From positions 167,533 through 231,532 of the forward strand of contig CAJTDC010000002.1 in NCBI GenBank assembly GCA_910575055.1: DNA of 64,000 nucleotides, in the 5' to 3' direction. A model generated the notes under the pieces. The model searched no databases and had not been told where the DNA came from. It worked only from the letters and a program-made list of their open reading frames with translations. The stretch's first letter is position 1; every line of letters begins with the position of its first letter. The translations under genes and the position numbers were made by a program. Positions 53,606 to 62,002 of this stretch are shown piece by piece. This DNA comes from Clostridia bacterium. Lineage in GTDB: Bacteria; Bacillota; Clostridia; Lachnospirales; Anaerotignaceae.

Positions 53606-53651
53606 GGGGAACTTTATAAAAAAGTTTCCCTCTCTTTATACAAAAAAGAGC
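53606..53651 (+). promoter_or_regulatory. Intercistronic hairpins before the maturase gene
   Basis: GGGGAACTT pairs with AAGTTTCCC (one G-T wobble), followed by a CTCTTT/AAAGAG hairpin that ends just before the maturase ribosome binding site. There is no long T-run. They could lower maturase expression relative to the upstream genes. Confidence 0.4.
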
Positions 53652-53672
53652 TGATAAATAGGAGGAATACTT

Positions 53673-54797
53673 ATGAATGAAATAAAAAGAAATTGTCAAA
53701 TGATGGTTTTTCCTAGTGGGCCTATTTGTAATTTAAAATGTAAATATTGTTATTATATTGAAAAGAAAAATCTTTATACTATAGAAGAAGATTTTAATAT
53801 GTCAGAACACTTGTTAGAACAATTTATAAAAAAATATATAGAGGTGCAACAAGGTCCAGAAGTATTTTTTATATGGCAGGGTGGTGAGCCTACATTAAGA
53901 GGAATTGATTTTTTTAAAGAGGCTGTTTTATTGCAAAAAAAATTTTTACCTACTGGCTGGAAATGTCATAATTCCATACAAACAAATGGCACATTATTAA
54001 ATGATGAATGGTGTGAATTTTTTAAAAAAGAAAAATTTTTAATTGGATTAAGCATAGATGGTCCAAAGGAATATCATAACAGATACCGCCAATATATTAA
54101 TGGCAAAGGAAGCCATAAAATGGCAGAAAAAGCAATAGAATTGTTAAAAAAATATGATATAGAATTCAATGTAATTTGTACAATAAACCATGCAAATGTA
54201 AAACATTCACAAAAAGTTTATCAATATTTTGTTCGTAAGGGTGTGAAATATATACAGTTTATTCCTATTGTCAATAAAGAGCAAAATACTATCAGTGCAG
54301 AATCTATATCTAGTAATGAATATGCTGATTTTATGATACAAATTTTCGAACAATGGAGAAAAAATGACATTGGTAAAATATATATTCAATTATTTGAAGA
54401 ATGTTTATCGGTTTGGTTAAACGGTTGTTCGCAACTCTGTATTTTTTCAGAAGTTTGTGGAAGTGTTCCTGTTATGGAACATAATGGAGATATTTATTCT
54501 TGCGACCATTTTGTTACTCCAGAATATAAATTAGGTAATTTATTAGAAAAACCACTTTCTGAAATACTTTTTTCTCAAAAACAAATATGTTTTGGAAATC
54601 AAAAAAAACAACTATCAAATTCCTGTCAAAAATGTAAGTATATTCGTTTATGCTATGGAGGCTGTTTGAGAAGTAGAGTGATTTCAGAATATGGTGAGTG
54701 TAAAGATTATCTTTGTAAAGGATATCAGGCTTTTTTTGAACATATTTCTCCTTATATGGAACAAATGTGTATTGCTTTGCGACAAAATGGTATCTAA
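53673..54797 (+). CDS. Anaerobic sulfatase-maturating radical SAM enzyme
   Basis: A 374-residue anSME. The radical SAM cluster motif is Cys19-x3-Cys23-x2-Cys26 in PICNLKCKYCYY. The core has FIWQGGEPTLRGIDFF and GLSIDGPKEYHNRYR. A SPASM-type C-terminus has cysteines for two auxiliary clusters: CSQLCIFSEVCGSVPV, DIYSCDH and SCQKCKYIRLCYGGCLRS. It oxidises the active-site Cys of a sulfatase to formylglycine without oxygen. The linked Cys-type choline-sulfatase is its obvious substrate. AGGAGG precedes the ATG. This pairing strongly supports a working, strictly anaerobic sulfatase system. Confidence 0.93.
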   Translation: MNEIKRNCQMMVFPSGPICNLKCKYCYYIEKKNLYTIEEDFNMSEHLLEQFIKKYIEVQQGPEVFFIWQGGEPTLRGIDFFKEAVLLQKKFLPTGWKCHNSIQTNGTLLNDEWCEFFKKEKFLIGLSIDGPKEYHNRYRQYINGKGSHKMAEKAIELLKKYDIEFNVICTINHANVKHSQKVYQYFVRKGVKYIQFIPIVNKEQNTISAESISSNEYADFMIQIFEQWRKNDIGKIYIQLFEECLSVWLNGCSQLCIFSEVCGSVPVMEHNGDIYSCDHFVTPEYKLGNLLEKPLSEILFSQKQICFGNQKKQLSNSCQKCKYIRLCYGGCLRSRVISEYGECKDYLCKGYQAFFEHISPYMEQMCIALRQNGI

Positions 54798-54815
54798 TTG
54801 GAGGGGGTGCATTGT

Positions 54816-55604
54816 ATGATGATATTATTTATCATTTGTTTAATTGCTTCTACAGTAGGTGCAGTTGCAGGTTTTGGAGGTGGCGTTATTATAAAGCCTG
54901 TTATGGACGCACTTGGACTTTTGCCTGTTAGTACCATTAGTTTTCTTTCTGGCTGTACAGTATTTTCTATGTCTGTATCATCACTCATTAAAAATAGAAA
55001 TGATGGTGTGAAATTAGATATTAAAAAAAGTACACCTCTTGCTATGGGAGCCATTTTAGGTGGAATAATAGGAAAAGCAATGTTTCAATATGTAAGAAAT
55101 CATTTTGAAAATGAAAATGTTTTAGGATTTGTACAAGCAATTTTTCTTGTGGGTATAACGATAGGTGTATTTATATATGTATTAAAAAAGAATTCTATGA
55201 AATCATATCATATTGATAGTACTTTATTGTGTATTGTGATAGGGACAGTGTTAGGTATTATATCATCATTTTTGGGGATAGGAGGAGGAACAAGTAATGT
55301 AGCAATGTTATTTTTTTTCTTTTCTATGAATGCAAAAGAAGCAGCCAAAAATTCTATCTATATTATTATGTTTTCTCAAATAGCAAGTATCATTATAGCT
55401 GTTGTTAATAATACAGTACCTCATTTTGAATTAGTACAACTTATTGCAATGGCATCAGGTGGAGTAGGTGGTGCATTGATAGGAGCAATCATTTCAAAAA
55501 AATTAAACAATGAATTAATAGAAAAACTTCTAAGAGTTATGCTTGCAATCGTTATTTGTATTAATTTTTACAATGTTGTTAAATTTGGAACACATATTTT
55601 TTAA
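54816..55604 (+). CDS. TauE/SafE family sulfur-anion exporter
   Basis: A 262-residue membrane protein with about eight helices. The family signature GAVAGFGGGVIIKPVMDALG recurs in the second half as SSFLGIGGGTSNVAMLFFFF, the internal repeat of TauE/SafE (DUF81) proteins. These export sulfite, sulfoacetate or related anions. As last gene of the choline-sulfatase operon it would remove the sulfate or sulfite released. I start at ATG 54816, with GGAGGGGG 10 bp upstream; an upstream TTG in frame precedes the ribosome binding site. Terminator hairpins follow. Confidence 0.85.
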   Translation: MMILFIICLIASTVGAVAGFGGGVIIKPVMDALGLLPVSTISFLSGCTVFSMSVSSLIKNRNDGVKLDIKKSTPLAMGAILGGIIGKAMFQYVRNHFENENVLGFVQAIFLVGITIGVFIYVLKKNSMKSYHIDSTLLCIVIGTVLGIISSFLGIGGGTSNVAMLFFFFSMNAKEAAKNSIYIIMFSQIASIIIAVVNNTVPHFELVQLIAMASGGVGGALIGAIISKKLNNELIEKLLRVMLAIVICINFYNVVKFGTHIF

Positions 55605-55617
55605 AACAGAAAATATA

Positions 55618-55676
55618 ACAAGTCCAAATAAAAAAATTTGGACTTGTACAAAAAGCGGCTTATAGCCGTTTTTTTA
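55618..55676. terminator. Double terminator between convergent genes
   Basis: A perfect 12-bp stem (ACAAGTCCAAAT / ATTTGGACTTGT) is followed by CGGC-TTATA-GCCG and seven T. The second hairpin stops plus-strand transcription of the sulfatase operon, and the first can stop the AraC transcript from the other side. Confidence 0.8.
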
Positions 55677-56540
55677 TTTCAATTTATTTTTAAAATCTGA
55701 TGGCGAAACACCAAATTGTTTTTTGAATACTCTAAAAAAACTACTATAAGTATTAAATCCTATCTTTTCAGATACTTCTGTAACAGAATAAAGAGGTAAT
55801 AATTGTTTTGCTAATTCCATTTTTTTATCTAAAATATATTTTTTTAATGATATATTTGTATACTTTTTGAAAGAATGACAAAGATAATATGTGCTAAAAT
55901 GGAGTTCTGTTGATAATTCTGATAAAGAAAGTTTATTTCTAATATGGGTATCAATATATTGAATAATTTCAAAAATAAGGGTAATATTTTTATCTTCATA
56001 ATAAGCAGAAGAATAAAAATTTGTATAACAAATATCAAATAAATGAGCAATAAGCATACACAAAACACCTTTTTTATAGATGTCATAACCATTCGAAATT
56101 TTGGGCTCGCCAAAATCATAAAACAACTGAATAAGCTGTTCGCTTTGCTTAGTATCCAATATACGTAAAGGAGAAGATGTACTTTTTTGAAAAAAATTTA
56201 ATAAATTTGTTTCAGCGGAACTAACAAAGTATATAAAATCAGGCATAACATCAATACAAAAACGAATATAGTTTTCACTTGTCACTTCAACTTTATGTTG
56301 TTCAAAAATATTAATTAGAACTAATGCATTGTGGGTAATAGGGTATTTTTTATCACTTAATGTAATATATCCTAAAATTTCCTCTTTATCTTGTATTTTG
56401 CTTTGAAAAAGCTGTATTTCATAAAAATCATGATATTGCAAAACATTATGATAAATATATTCCTCTTTTGCAGTGTAGTAAGTATAAAAAAATCGATTTT
56501 TAGACTCAAATTCAATTTGAGGCAAATAAACGGCATTCAT
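55674..56540 (-). CDS. AraC family transcriptional regulator
   Basis: A 288-residue regulator. Residues about 1-165 are an AraC-type sensing domain with cupin-like features (YHNVLQYHDFYEIQLF). Residues about 185-286 hold two helix-turn-helix units: SLSELSTELHFSTYYLCHSF and EVSEKIGFNTYSSFFRVFKK, ending QFGVSPSDFKNKL. AAAGGAG supports ATG 56540; the frame is open for 74 more codons but without a ribosome binding site. It faces away from the proline-dehydrogenase-like operon across 355 bp that contain repeated candidate operators, so it is the likely activator of that operon. Confidence 0.88.
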   Translation of the reverse strand: MNAVYLPQIEFESKNRFFYTYYTAKEEYIYHNVLQYHDFYEIQLFQSKIQDKEEILGYITLSDKKYPITHNALVLINIFEQHKVEVTSENYIRFCIDVMPDFIYFVSSAETNLLNFFQKSTSSPLRILDTKQSEQLIQLFYDFGEPKISNGYDIYKKGVLCMLIAHLFDICYTNFYSSAYYEDKNITLIFEIIQYIDTHIRNKLSLSELSTELHFSTYYLCHSFKKYTNISLKKYILDKKMELAKQLLPLYSVTEVSEKIGFNTYSSFFRVFKKQFGVSPSDFKNKLK

Positions 56541-56589
56541 AATAAAACTCCTTTCCAAAAATAAAAAACAATTGTTTCCATGATTAAAA

Positions 56590-56689
56590 CAATATTTGCA
56601 ATATAGATGAACAATATATACTATTGACAAATATTGTTTCTTGATACTGTCCAAAAAAGCCATGTTATTAGAGCAATATTTGCAATATA
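56590..56689. promoter_or_regulatory. Repeated operator-like sites before the AraC-controlled operon
   Basis: The 16-bp sequence CAATATTTGCAATATA occurs twice as an exact direct repeat (56590-56605 and 56674-56689), 84 bp or about eight helical turns apart. An inverted half (CAAATATTG, 56628-56636) lies between. Direct repeats in phase are typical AraC-family sites. The rest of 56541-56895 is AT-rich and should hold both divergent promoters; no gene is seen in it. Confidence 0.6.
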
Positions 56690-56895
56690 CAGAGCAGTGT
56701 ATAAAATGGACATACTTTGTTTTTATTTGTACAATGATAACAAGATAAAAACAAAAAAACAAATTGCTTTTATTTATTTTGTGGTTAAATTTGGATTGAT
56801 AGGTATTTTATGATTGCCTTTTCTCATCAATTTGTACAATATAGCAAAGAAAATACCATAATCAAACTTACACCATTAGAAAGGAGGTTAAAAAT

Positions 56896-57354
56896 ATGGC
56901 AGATAAATTAAAATGTATGGATACTATTTCTCAAGGGGTATTTATTATTGGAACAAGAATGAATGAAACTTATAATTTTATGACGGATGCCTTCGTCACA
57001 CAAGTTTCATTCAATCCTTGTAGTATTGCTCTATCAGTGGATTTAAGTCATTATACAGCAAAATTAATTCAAAATCAAGGACAATTTTCAATATCTGTAC
57101 TTGCTGAGGGACAAGAGTTAGAAGCAAAAAATTGTGGTTATCCATCAGGATGTGATTTTGATAAAGCAAAACGTATGAAATATCAAATCGAACAAAATTT
57201 GCCTGTTATTGATGGAGCAGCTTCCTATATGATTTGTAAAGTAAAGCAAAGTGTTGTATATGAAGACCATATTGTATTTTTTGCTGAAATTGTAGAGGGA
57301 GAATATACAGACAAAAAACCTATGATTTATATTTCGAAGAAGTTTTTCCCTTAA
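56896..57354 (+). CDS. Flavin reductase family protein
   Basis: A 152-residue FMN-binding split-barrel protein of the flavin reductase-like family (flavoredoxin type). FMTDAFVTQVSFNPCSIALS and YTAKLIQNQGQFSISVLAEG are the family's FMN-binding pattern, and YEDHIVFFAEIVEGEY closes the barrel. It lies first in the operon with AGGAGG upstream, 18 bp before the transporter gene. It could pass electrons between flavin and the iron-sulfur dehydrogenase encoded downstream, or be a redox sensor; neither is shown by sequence. Confidence 0.8.
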   Translation: MADKLKCMDTISQGVFIIGTRMNETYNFMTDAFVTQVSFNPCSIALSVDLSHYTAKLIQNQGQFSISVLAEGQELEAKNCGYPSGCDFDKAKRMKYQIEQNLPVIDGAASYMICKVKQSVVYEDHIVFFAEIVEGEYTDKKPMIYISKKFFP

Positions 57355-57372
57355 AGAATAGGAGGAAAATAA

Positions 57373-58551
57373 ATGAAAAACAATAAATTTAACATTGTAT
57401 CAGCAGCGGTAATTGCTGGAGCATTTATCTCCTATACAGTAGGCTCTGGTTTTGCTTCTGGCAATGAAGTATTACAGTTTTTTGGTTCTTGGGGAATGCC
57501 TGCTTCTATATTAGCAATTGTTGGTGCAACATTGATAACATTAGTGAGTTGTGCTTGTCTTTACAAAATTGGTTCTAAAATTAGTTTTGATACTACTTCT
57601 GACGCTTATTACTATGTAGGCGGTAAATATTTAGGGAAATTTTTTCAGTTATTTACATTTGTATCTATATTTGGAACATTTATGATTATGTTTTCTGGTG
57701 CAGGCTCTGTATTAAGTCAGTTTTGGAATATGCCTGTATGGGTAGGCTCTGTCATTATGGGTGTTTTATCAGGCATTGTTGTACTAGGAGGTTTATCAGC
57801 AGTAGAAAAAGTTCTTGGTTCTATTGGGATTATACTTTTAGTGTATGTTCTGGTATTTGGTGTAGCATCATTATTTACACCCAACTCTGATATGAGTCAA
57901 GCAAGTGGTATTCCTGAAGCAGTTGCCGCAGGCGCAGTAACACAAGCAAATCTATTTGCATTGCCTCCATTAAGTTTTATACCAGCTTTAGCAAATTTAA
58001 ATTCTCCTTTTTTGGAAGGTATGTTATATGCAGCACTTTGTATGGTAAATGGTGTTCCTTTCATTATGGCACTTGGAAAGAAAACAAATTCAACAAGTCA
58101 AGCATTTAGTGCAGCATTGATTACAACGATTGGCTTTTATGCCTGTGTAGTATTTGTATTAATATTAATACTTATGAATTTTGATGTTGTTATCAACCCA
58201 CAAACAAATATTATGCACCCATTTCCTGTATTAGCAGCAGTTGATAAAATATGGCATAGTGGAAGTTGGACATACGTTATATTGATTTTTGCAGGAATAT
58301 TTACTACAACAACAGGATTTTTGTGGGTACTATCAGAATGGCTGTTTCCAGGAGAAGTTAGAACCAAAAAAACAAATACATTTATAATTGTTATGATTAT
58401 TTTCGGTATCTGTTTAGGAAGTGTATTACCTTTTTCCACATTAATTAATTTTATTTTTCCTTTAAGCGGTTTAGTAGGATTAATGCTTACAGTTTGCCTG
58501 ATAATCAGAACAGTGCAATTAAATAATACAGCAAAACCAACAGAAAAATAA
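57373..58551 (+). CDS. YkvI-type membrane transporter
   Basis: A 392-residue protein with about ten to eleven membrane segments of the YkvI family, which has a LeuT-like fold. The N-terminal unwound-helix motif is AFISYTVGSGFASGNEVLQF, and later come FMIMFSGAGSVLSQF and LWVLSEWLFPGEVRTKK. Such folds carry amino acids or related compounds with Na+ or H+. Its place inside an amino-acid-dehydrogenase operon suggests it imports the substrate, for example proline, hydroxyproline or a betaine, but this is positional inference. AGGAGG lies before the ATG. Confidence 0.75.
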   Translation: MKNNKFNIVSAAVIAGAFISYTVGSGFASGNEVLQFFGSWGMPASILAIVGATLITLVSCACLYKIGSKISFDTTSDAYYYVGGKYLGKFFQLFTFVSIFGTFMIMFSGAGSVLSQFWNMPVWVGSVIMGVLSGIVVLGGLSAVEKVLGSIGIILLVYVLVFGVASLFTPNSDMSQASGIPEAVAAGAVTQANLFALPPLSFIPALANLNSPFLEGMLYAALCMVNGVPFIMALGKKTNSTSQAFSAALITTIGFYACVVFVLILILMNFDVVINPQTNIMHPFPVLAAVDKIWHSGSWTYVILIFAGIFTTTTGFLWVLSEWLFPGEVRTKKTNTFIIVMIIFGICLGSVLPFSTLINFIFPLSGLVGLMLTVCLIIRTVQLNNTAKPTEK

Positions 58552-58574
58552 TGAATAATGGAAAGGAGAATAAA

Positions 58575-58895
58575 ATGATGAGAGTAACTTCACACCCAGT
58601 ATTAGGGGAAATGAAAGAGATAGAATGGGTAAATATTACAGTAAATGGTAAGCCTATGAAAGCGAAAAAAGGAGAAATGATACTTGCAGCATTACTTGCA
58701 GAGGGAATTATAGTCAATCGTTACACAACAAAAAAACAGGAACCAAGAGGATTATTTTGTGGTATTGGACAATGTACAGACTGTATGATGGTAGTAAACG
58801 GTATTCCTAATGTACGTACTTGCATTACTCCAGTAGAGGAAGGTATGACAGTAGAAGTACAGGACGGTCTTGGAAAATGGAGGGGTGACAAATGA
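58575..58895 (+). CDS. [2Fe-2S] subunit of a split amino-acid dehydrogenase alpha chain
   Basis: A 106-residue ferredoxin-like protein. It has an N-terminal beta-grasp part (VNITVNGKPMKAKKGEMILA) and a Cys pattern GLFCGIGQCTDCMMV plus RTCITPVEEG that binds one [2Fe-2S] cluster (Fer2_4/HcnA type). In HcnA and opine/proline dehydrogenases this domain is a small subunit or fused to the FAD chain. The stop overlaps the FAD subunit start by 4 bp (ATGA), so the two are made in equal amounts. AAAGGAG lies 6 bp before ATG 58575. Confidence 0.85.
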   Translation: MMRVTSHPVLGEMKEIEWVNITVNGKPMKAKKGEMILAALLAEGIIVNRYTTKKQEPRGLFCGIGQCTDCMMVVNGIPNVRTCITPVEEGMTVEVQDGLGKWRGDK

Positions 58896-60007
58896 AACAA
58901 TGTGAAATGCTTGTAATTGGTGGAGGTCCTGCTGGGCTTTCTGCGGCAATAGAAGCAGCAGAAGCAGGGGTTCAAGTAGTCATTATTGATGCAAATGAAA
59001 AAGCAGGTGGCCAACTTTTTAAACAAATACATAAATTTTTTGGTTCTAGTATGCACCGTGCTGGTACAAGAGGGATTGACATAGGAGAGGAACTTTTACA
59101 AAAATGCAAGGACTTAAACGTTGAAATATGGTTAAATAGCCTTGTTATTGGTGTTTATGACAATAATGTGGTTGCAGTTGATGTCAAAAAGAGTTTAACA
59201 GAACACGAATTAGTAAAAGTGCAAACAAAAAAAATTGTTATTGCAACAGGAGCTTCTGAAAATGCAGTAAAATTTCCAGGCTGGACATTACCTGGTGTAA
59301 TGGGAGCAGGAGCAGCACAAACAATGGCAAATTTTCATAGAGTATTGCCTGGTAAAAAGGTACTTATGATAGGCTCTGGTAATGTTGGTTTAATTGTATC
59401 TTATCAGTTAATGCAAGCTGGTGCAGAAATTGTAGGAATTGTAGAAGCTCAGCCTAATATTAACGGTTATGCTGTACACGCTTCAAAATTAACAAGAGAG
59501 GGTATTCCAATTTATACAGGTTATACCATTATTGAAGCAAAAGGAAAAGAAAGAGTAAATCAAGCAGTCATAGGAAAAGTAAATCCAGACTGGAGTATTG
59601 TAGAAGGAAGCGAAATCACATTAGATGTTGATACAATTACAATTGGTGCAGGATTAAAGCCACTTATCGGTATGGCTTATATGGGCGGTTGTAAACTTAT
59701 CAATGACAGATTTTTAGGTGGTTGGGCACCTTGTCACAATTATAATATGGAAACAACAACTAAAAATATTTATGTTGCTGGTGATGCCTCTGGTGTAGAA
59801 GAAGCAAATACCGCAATTGAAGAAGGTAAACTTTGCGGCGTTTCTATTGCAGAGAGTTTGGGATATTTAGACAGTACAAAAGCAGAAGAACTCAAAAAAG
59901 CAATATGGAATAGATTAGCGGGATTGCGAGAAGGTGCACATGGTACAGAGCGTACTGGTGCAAAACAAAAACAATTAGAAGAATATACAAAAGCAATGGA
60001 AGGTTGA
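58892..60007 (+). CDS. FAD-dependent dehydrogenase alpha-type subunit (HcnB-like core)
   Basis: A 371-residue flavoprotein. It has an N-terminal FAD motif (MLVIGGGPAGLSAAIEAAEA), a central NAD-like Rossmann part (KKVLMIGSGNVGLIVSYQLM) and a C-terminal FAD closure (NIYVAGDASGVEEANTAIEE). It corresponds to the core of HcnB/opine-oxidase A subunits and of the alpha subunit of archaeal dye-linked proline dehydrogenase. The usual C-terminal BFD-like [2Fe-2S] domain is missing here; it is encoded separately at 60535. With the preceding 106-residue protein it makes up one alpha-chain equivalent (about 477 residues). Confidence 0.85.
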   Translation: MKQCEMLVIGGGPAGLSAAIEAAEAGVQVVIIDANEKAGGQLFKQIHKFFGSSMHRAGTRGIDIGEELLQKCKDLNVEIWLNSLVIGVYDNNVVAVDVKKSLTEHELVKVQTKKIVIATGASENAVKFPGWTLPGVMGAGAAQTMANFHRVLPGKKVLMIGSGNVGLIVSYQLMQAGAEIVGIVEAQPNINGYAVHASKLTREGIPIYTGYTIIEAKGKERVNQAVIGKVNPDWSIVEGSEITLDVDTITIGAGLKPLIGMAYMGGCKLINDRFLGGWAPCHNYNMETTTKNIYVAGDASGVEEANTAIEEGKLCGVSIAESLGYLDSTKAEELKKAIWNRLAGLREGAHGTERTGAKQKQLEEYTKAMEG

Positions 60008-60018
60008 GGTGATAGAAT

Positions 60019-60516
60019 ATGAATTTACAACAAACTGGTATATTAACAAAAGCAGATTTAGTAGAAGCAGTAAGATACCCTTCTGAAGAAAGAATGAAAA
60101 AAGGACCTGTTGCAGTATGTGAGTGTATGCAAAATATTCCATGTAATCCATGTGAAACATCTTGTCCTTTTCAAGCAATCCATGTAGGAGAAAATATTTC
60201 AAATTTACCAAAATTAGATGAACAAAAATGTACAGGTTGTACTACTTGTATTGCAGCTTGTTCAGGACTTGCATTATTTGTAGTAGATAAATCTTATTCT
60301 GATGAAGTAGGAACAGTAAGTTTCCCTTATGAATATCAATACTCTTTTCAAATAGGCGATAAAGTAAAAGCAGCAAACAGAGCTGGAAAATGTGTCTGTG
60401 AAGGTACTATAAAAAAAATCGTCAATACCAAAAAATCAGATCGTACAACAGTAGTAACATTAGAAATACCTATTGATTTTGTAGATGAAGTAAGAAGTAT
60501 TTATCGTCAAAGATAA
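60019..60516 (+). CDS. 4Fe-4S ferredoxin-type subunit (gamma-like)
   Basis: A 165-residue protein with two cluster-binding regions: CECMQNIPCNPCETSCPFQA (residues about 34-53) and KCTGCTTCIAACSGLALFVV (about 73-92). A beta-rich tail of 70 residues (KVKAANRAGKCVCEGTIKKI) follows. Size (about 18 kDa) and position match the 19-kDa subunit of Thermococcus alpha-beta-gamma-delta proline dehydrogenase. It would carry electrons between the two flavin subunits and an external acceptor. It lies 11 bp after the FAD gene. Confidence 0.82.
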   Translation: MNLQQTGILTKADLVEAVRYPSEERMKKGPVAVCECMQNIPCNPCETSCPFQAIHVGENISNLPKLDEQKCTGCTTCIAACSGLALFVVDKSYSDEVGTVSFPYEYQYSFQIGDKVKAANRAGKCVCEGTIKKIVNTKKSDRTTVVTLEIPIDFVDEVRSIYRQR

Positions 60517-60534
60517 TAGAAAGGAGGAAATAGT

Positions 60535-60822
60535 ATGGACGAAAAATTAAAAGATGATGTATTAGTTTGTCGCTGTGAAGAAGTGACAGTTGCAGATATA
60601 AAAGAGGCAATTAAACAAGGTGCAAGAGATGTTACATCTATAAAGTTGCGTACAAGGGCAGGTATGGGATTATGTCAAGGCAGAACTTGTGAGGCATTAG
60701 TTCAACAAATATTAAGGCAGGAAATTGGTGTAAATCCTCAAGAAGCTGGATTTTCTACACCAAGAACACCACAAAGACCAGTGACATTTGGTACATTAGG
60801 AGGTGAAAATTTCAATGAATAA
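60535..60822 (+). CDS. BFD-like [2Fe-2S] subunit (delta-like)
   Basis: A 95-residue protein of the bacterioferritin-associated ferredoxin-like fold. The cluster ligands are LVCRCEEVTVADIKEAIKQG and GMGLCQGRTCEALVQQIL. A Pro/Thr-rich tail ends the chain. In HcnB-type chains this domain is fused at the C-terminus of the FAD subunit; here it is free, as in the 10-kDa subunit of the archaeal proline dehydrogenase. GGAGG precedes the ATG. The gene overlaps the next (DadA-like) gene by 8 bp, which couples their translation. Confidence 0.85.
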   Translation: MDEKLKDDVLVCRCEEVTVADIKEAIKQGARDVTSIKLRTRAGMGLCQGRTCEALVQQILRQEIGVNPQEAGFSTPRTPQRPVTFGTLGGENFNE

Positions 60823-61981
60823 AACATATGACGTAGTGGTAGTAGGCGGAGGCGTTATTGGCACAAGCTGTGCATATCATTTGGTGAAAAAAGGATTTTC
60901 TGTTGCATTAGTAGAAAAAGATGATATTGCAAAAGGTACTTCTAGCCATTGTGATGGTGTTGCACTTATTGTAGATAAAATGCCTGGCATAGATGCAGCT
61001 TTAGGTTATGCAAGTATCAAAAGATTTTTAGAACTAAAAGAAGAATTAAGATATGATTTTGAATTGCACCAAAGAGGCAGTTTATATGTTTGTGAAACAG
61101 ACGAAGAAATGGAAATAGCATCAAAATATGCCAATGACTTACATAAAGAAGGCTATAGAGTGTCTGTTTTAACACCAGAGCAGTTACAAGAAAAAGAACC
61201 TTTTTTAGCAAAAGATTTAAAAGGTGGCATTTTCAGCGAGGAATGTTTAGGTATCAATCCTTTTAAATTGTGTTTTGCTTTTGTAAATGAAGTAAAAGGA
61301 AAAGGCTTAGATGTTTATGCACAAACAGAAGTAACAAACATTAAATTAAATACAGACAATGCAGTTGAAGCAGTTGAAACAACAAAAGGTACTATTATAA
61401 CAAAAAGAGTAGTAAATTGCTGTGGCTGTTGGGCACCAGAAATCGGAAAAATGGTCGGTTTAAATATTCCCATTGAACCAAGAAAGGGCGTAATATTGGT
61501 ATCTGGAGCATCTTTCCCAATTTGTAAACAAAAAATACAAGAATTTGGGTATATGGTTTCAAAATTTGGTATGGAATGTAAAAGACCTCCTGAATTAGAA
61601 AAATATGGTGTATCTTTTACCATAGAGCCATCTGCTGGAAACAATGTGCTTGTAGGAAGTAGTAGAAATTTTGCAGGCTATGGCACAAATGCAGAAATTG
61701 AAATTATTAATATGATAGCAAAAAGAGCATGTCGTTTCTTTCCAATATTAAAGGAAATGAATTGTATTCGTTCTTATGCAGGTGTCCGTCCTTTTATGGA
61801 AGAACATTTACCATTGATTACAGATGTAGAAGAAGTTCCAGGATATTACATTGCAGCAGGACATGAAGGAGATGGTATCTCTATGTCACCAGTAACGGGA
61901 CAGTTGATTTCTGAAATCATTGTAGGAGAAGAAACTTGCAGAGATATAGAACCATTTCGCTTTAACCGTTATAAAAAATAA
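60815..61981 (+). CDS. DadA-like FAD amino-acid dehydrogenase (beta-type catalytic subunit)
   Basis: A 388-residue FAD oxidoreductase of the DAO/DadA family. The dinucleotide motif is DVVVVGGGVIGTSCAYHLVK, the flavin-contact region AKGTSSHCDGVALIVDKMPG, and the C-terminal FAD/substrate part RSYAGVRPFMEEHLPLITDV plus GHEGDGISMSPVTGQL. This subunit oxidises an amine such as proline or D-hydroxyproline to the cyclic imine. AGGAGG lies 9 bp before ATG 60815. It completes the set alpha (two proteins), gamma, delta, beta. The substrate is inferred from the family and from the DapA-family gene that follows. Confidence 0.87.
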   Translation: MNKTYDVVVVGGGVIGTSCAYHLVKKGFSVALVEKDDIAKGTSSHCDGVALIVDKMPGIDAALGYASIKRFLELKEELRYDFELHQRGSLYVCETDEEMEIASKYANDLHKEGYRVSVLTPEQLQEKEPFLAKDLKGGIFSEECLGINPFKLCFAFVNEVKGKGLDVYAQTEVTNIKLNTDNAVEAVETTKGTIITKRVVNCCGCWAPEIGKMVGLNIPIEPRKGVILVSGASFPICKQKIQEFGYMVSKFGMECKRPPELEKYGVSFTIEPSAGNNVLVGSSRNFAGYGTNAEIEIINMIAKRACRFFPILKEMNCIRSYAGVRPFMEEHLPLITDVEEVPGYYIAAGHEGDGISMSPVTGQLISEIIVGEETCRDIEPFRFNRYKK

Positions 61982-62002
61982 AATTTTAAGGAGAATTTGA
62001 TT

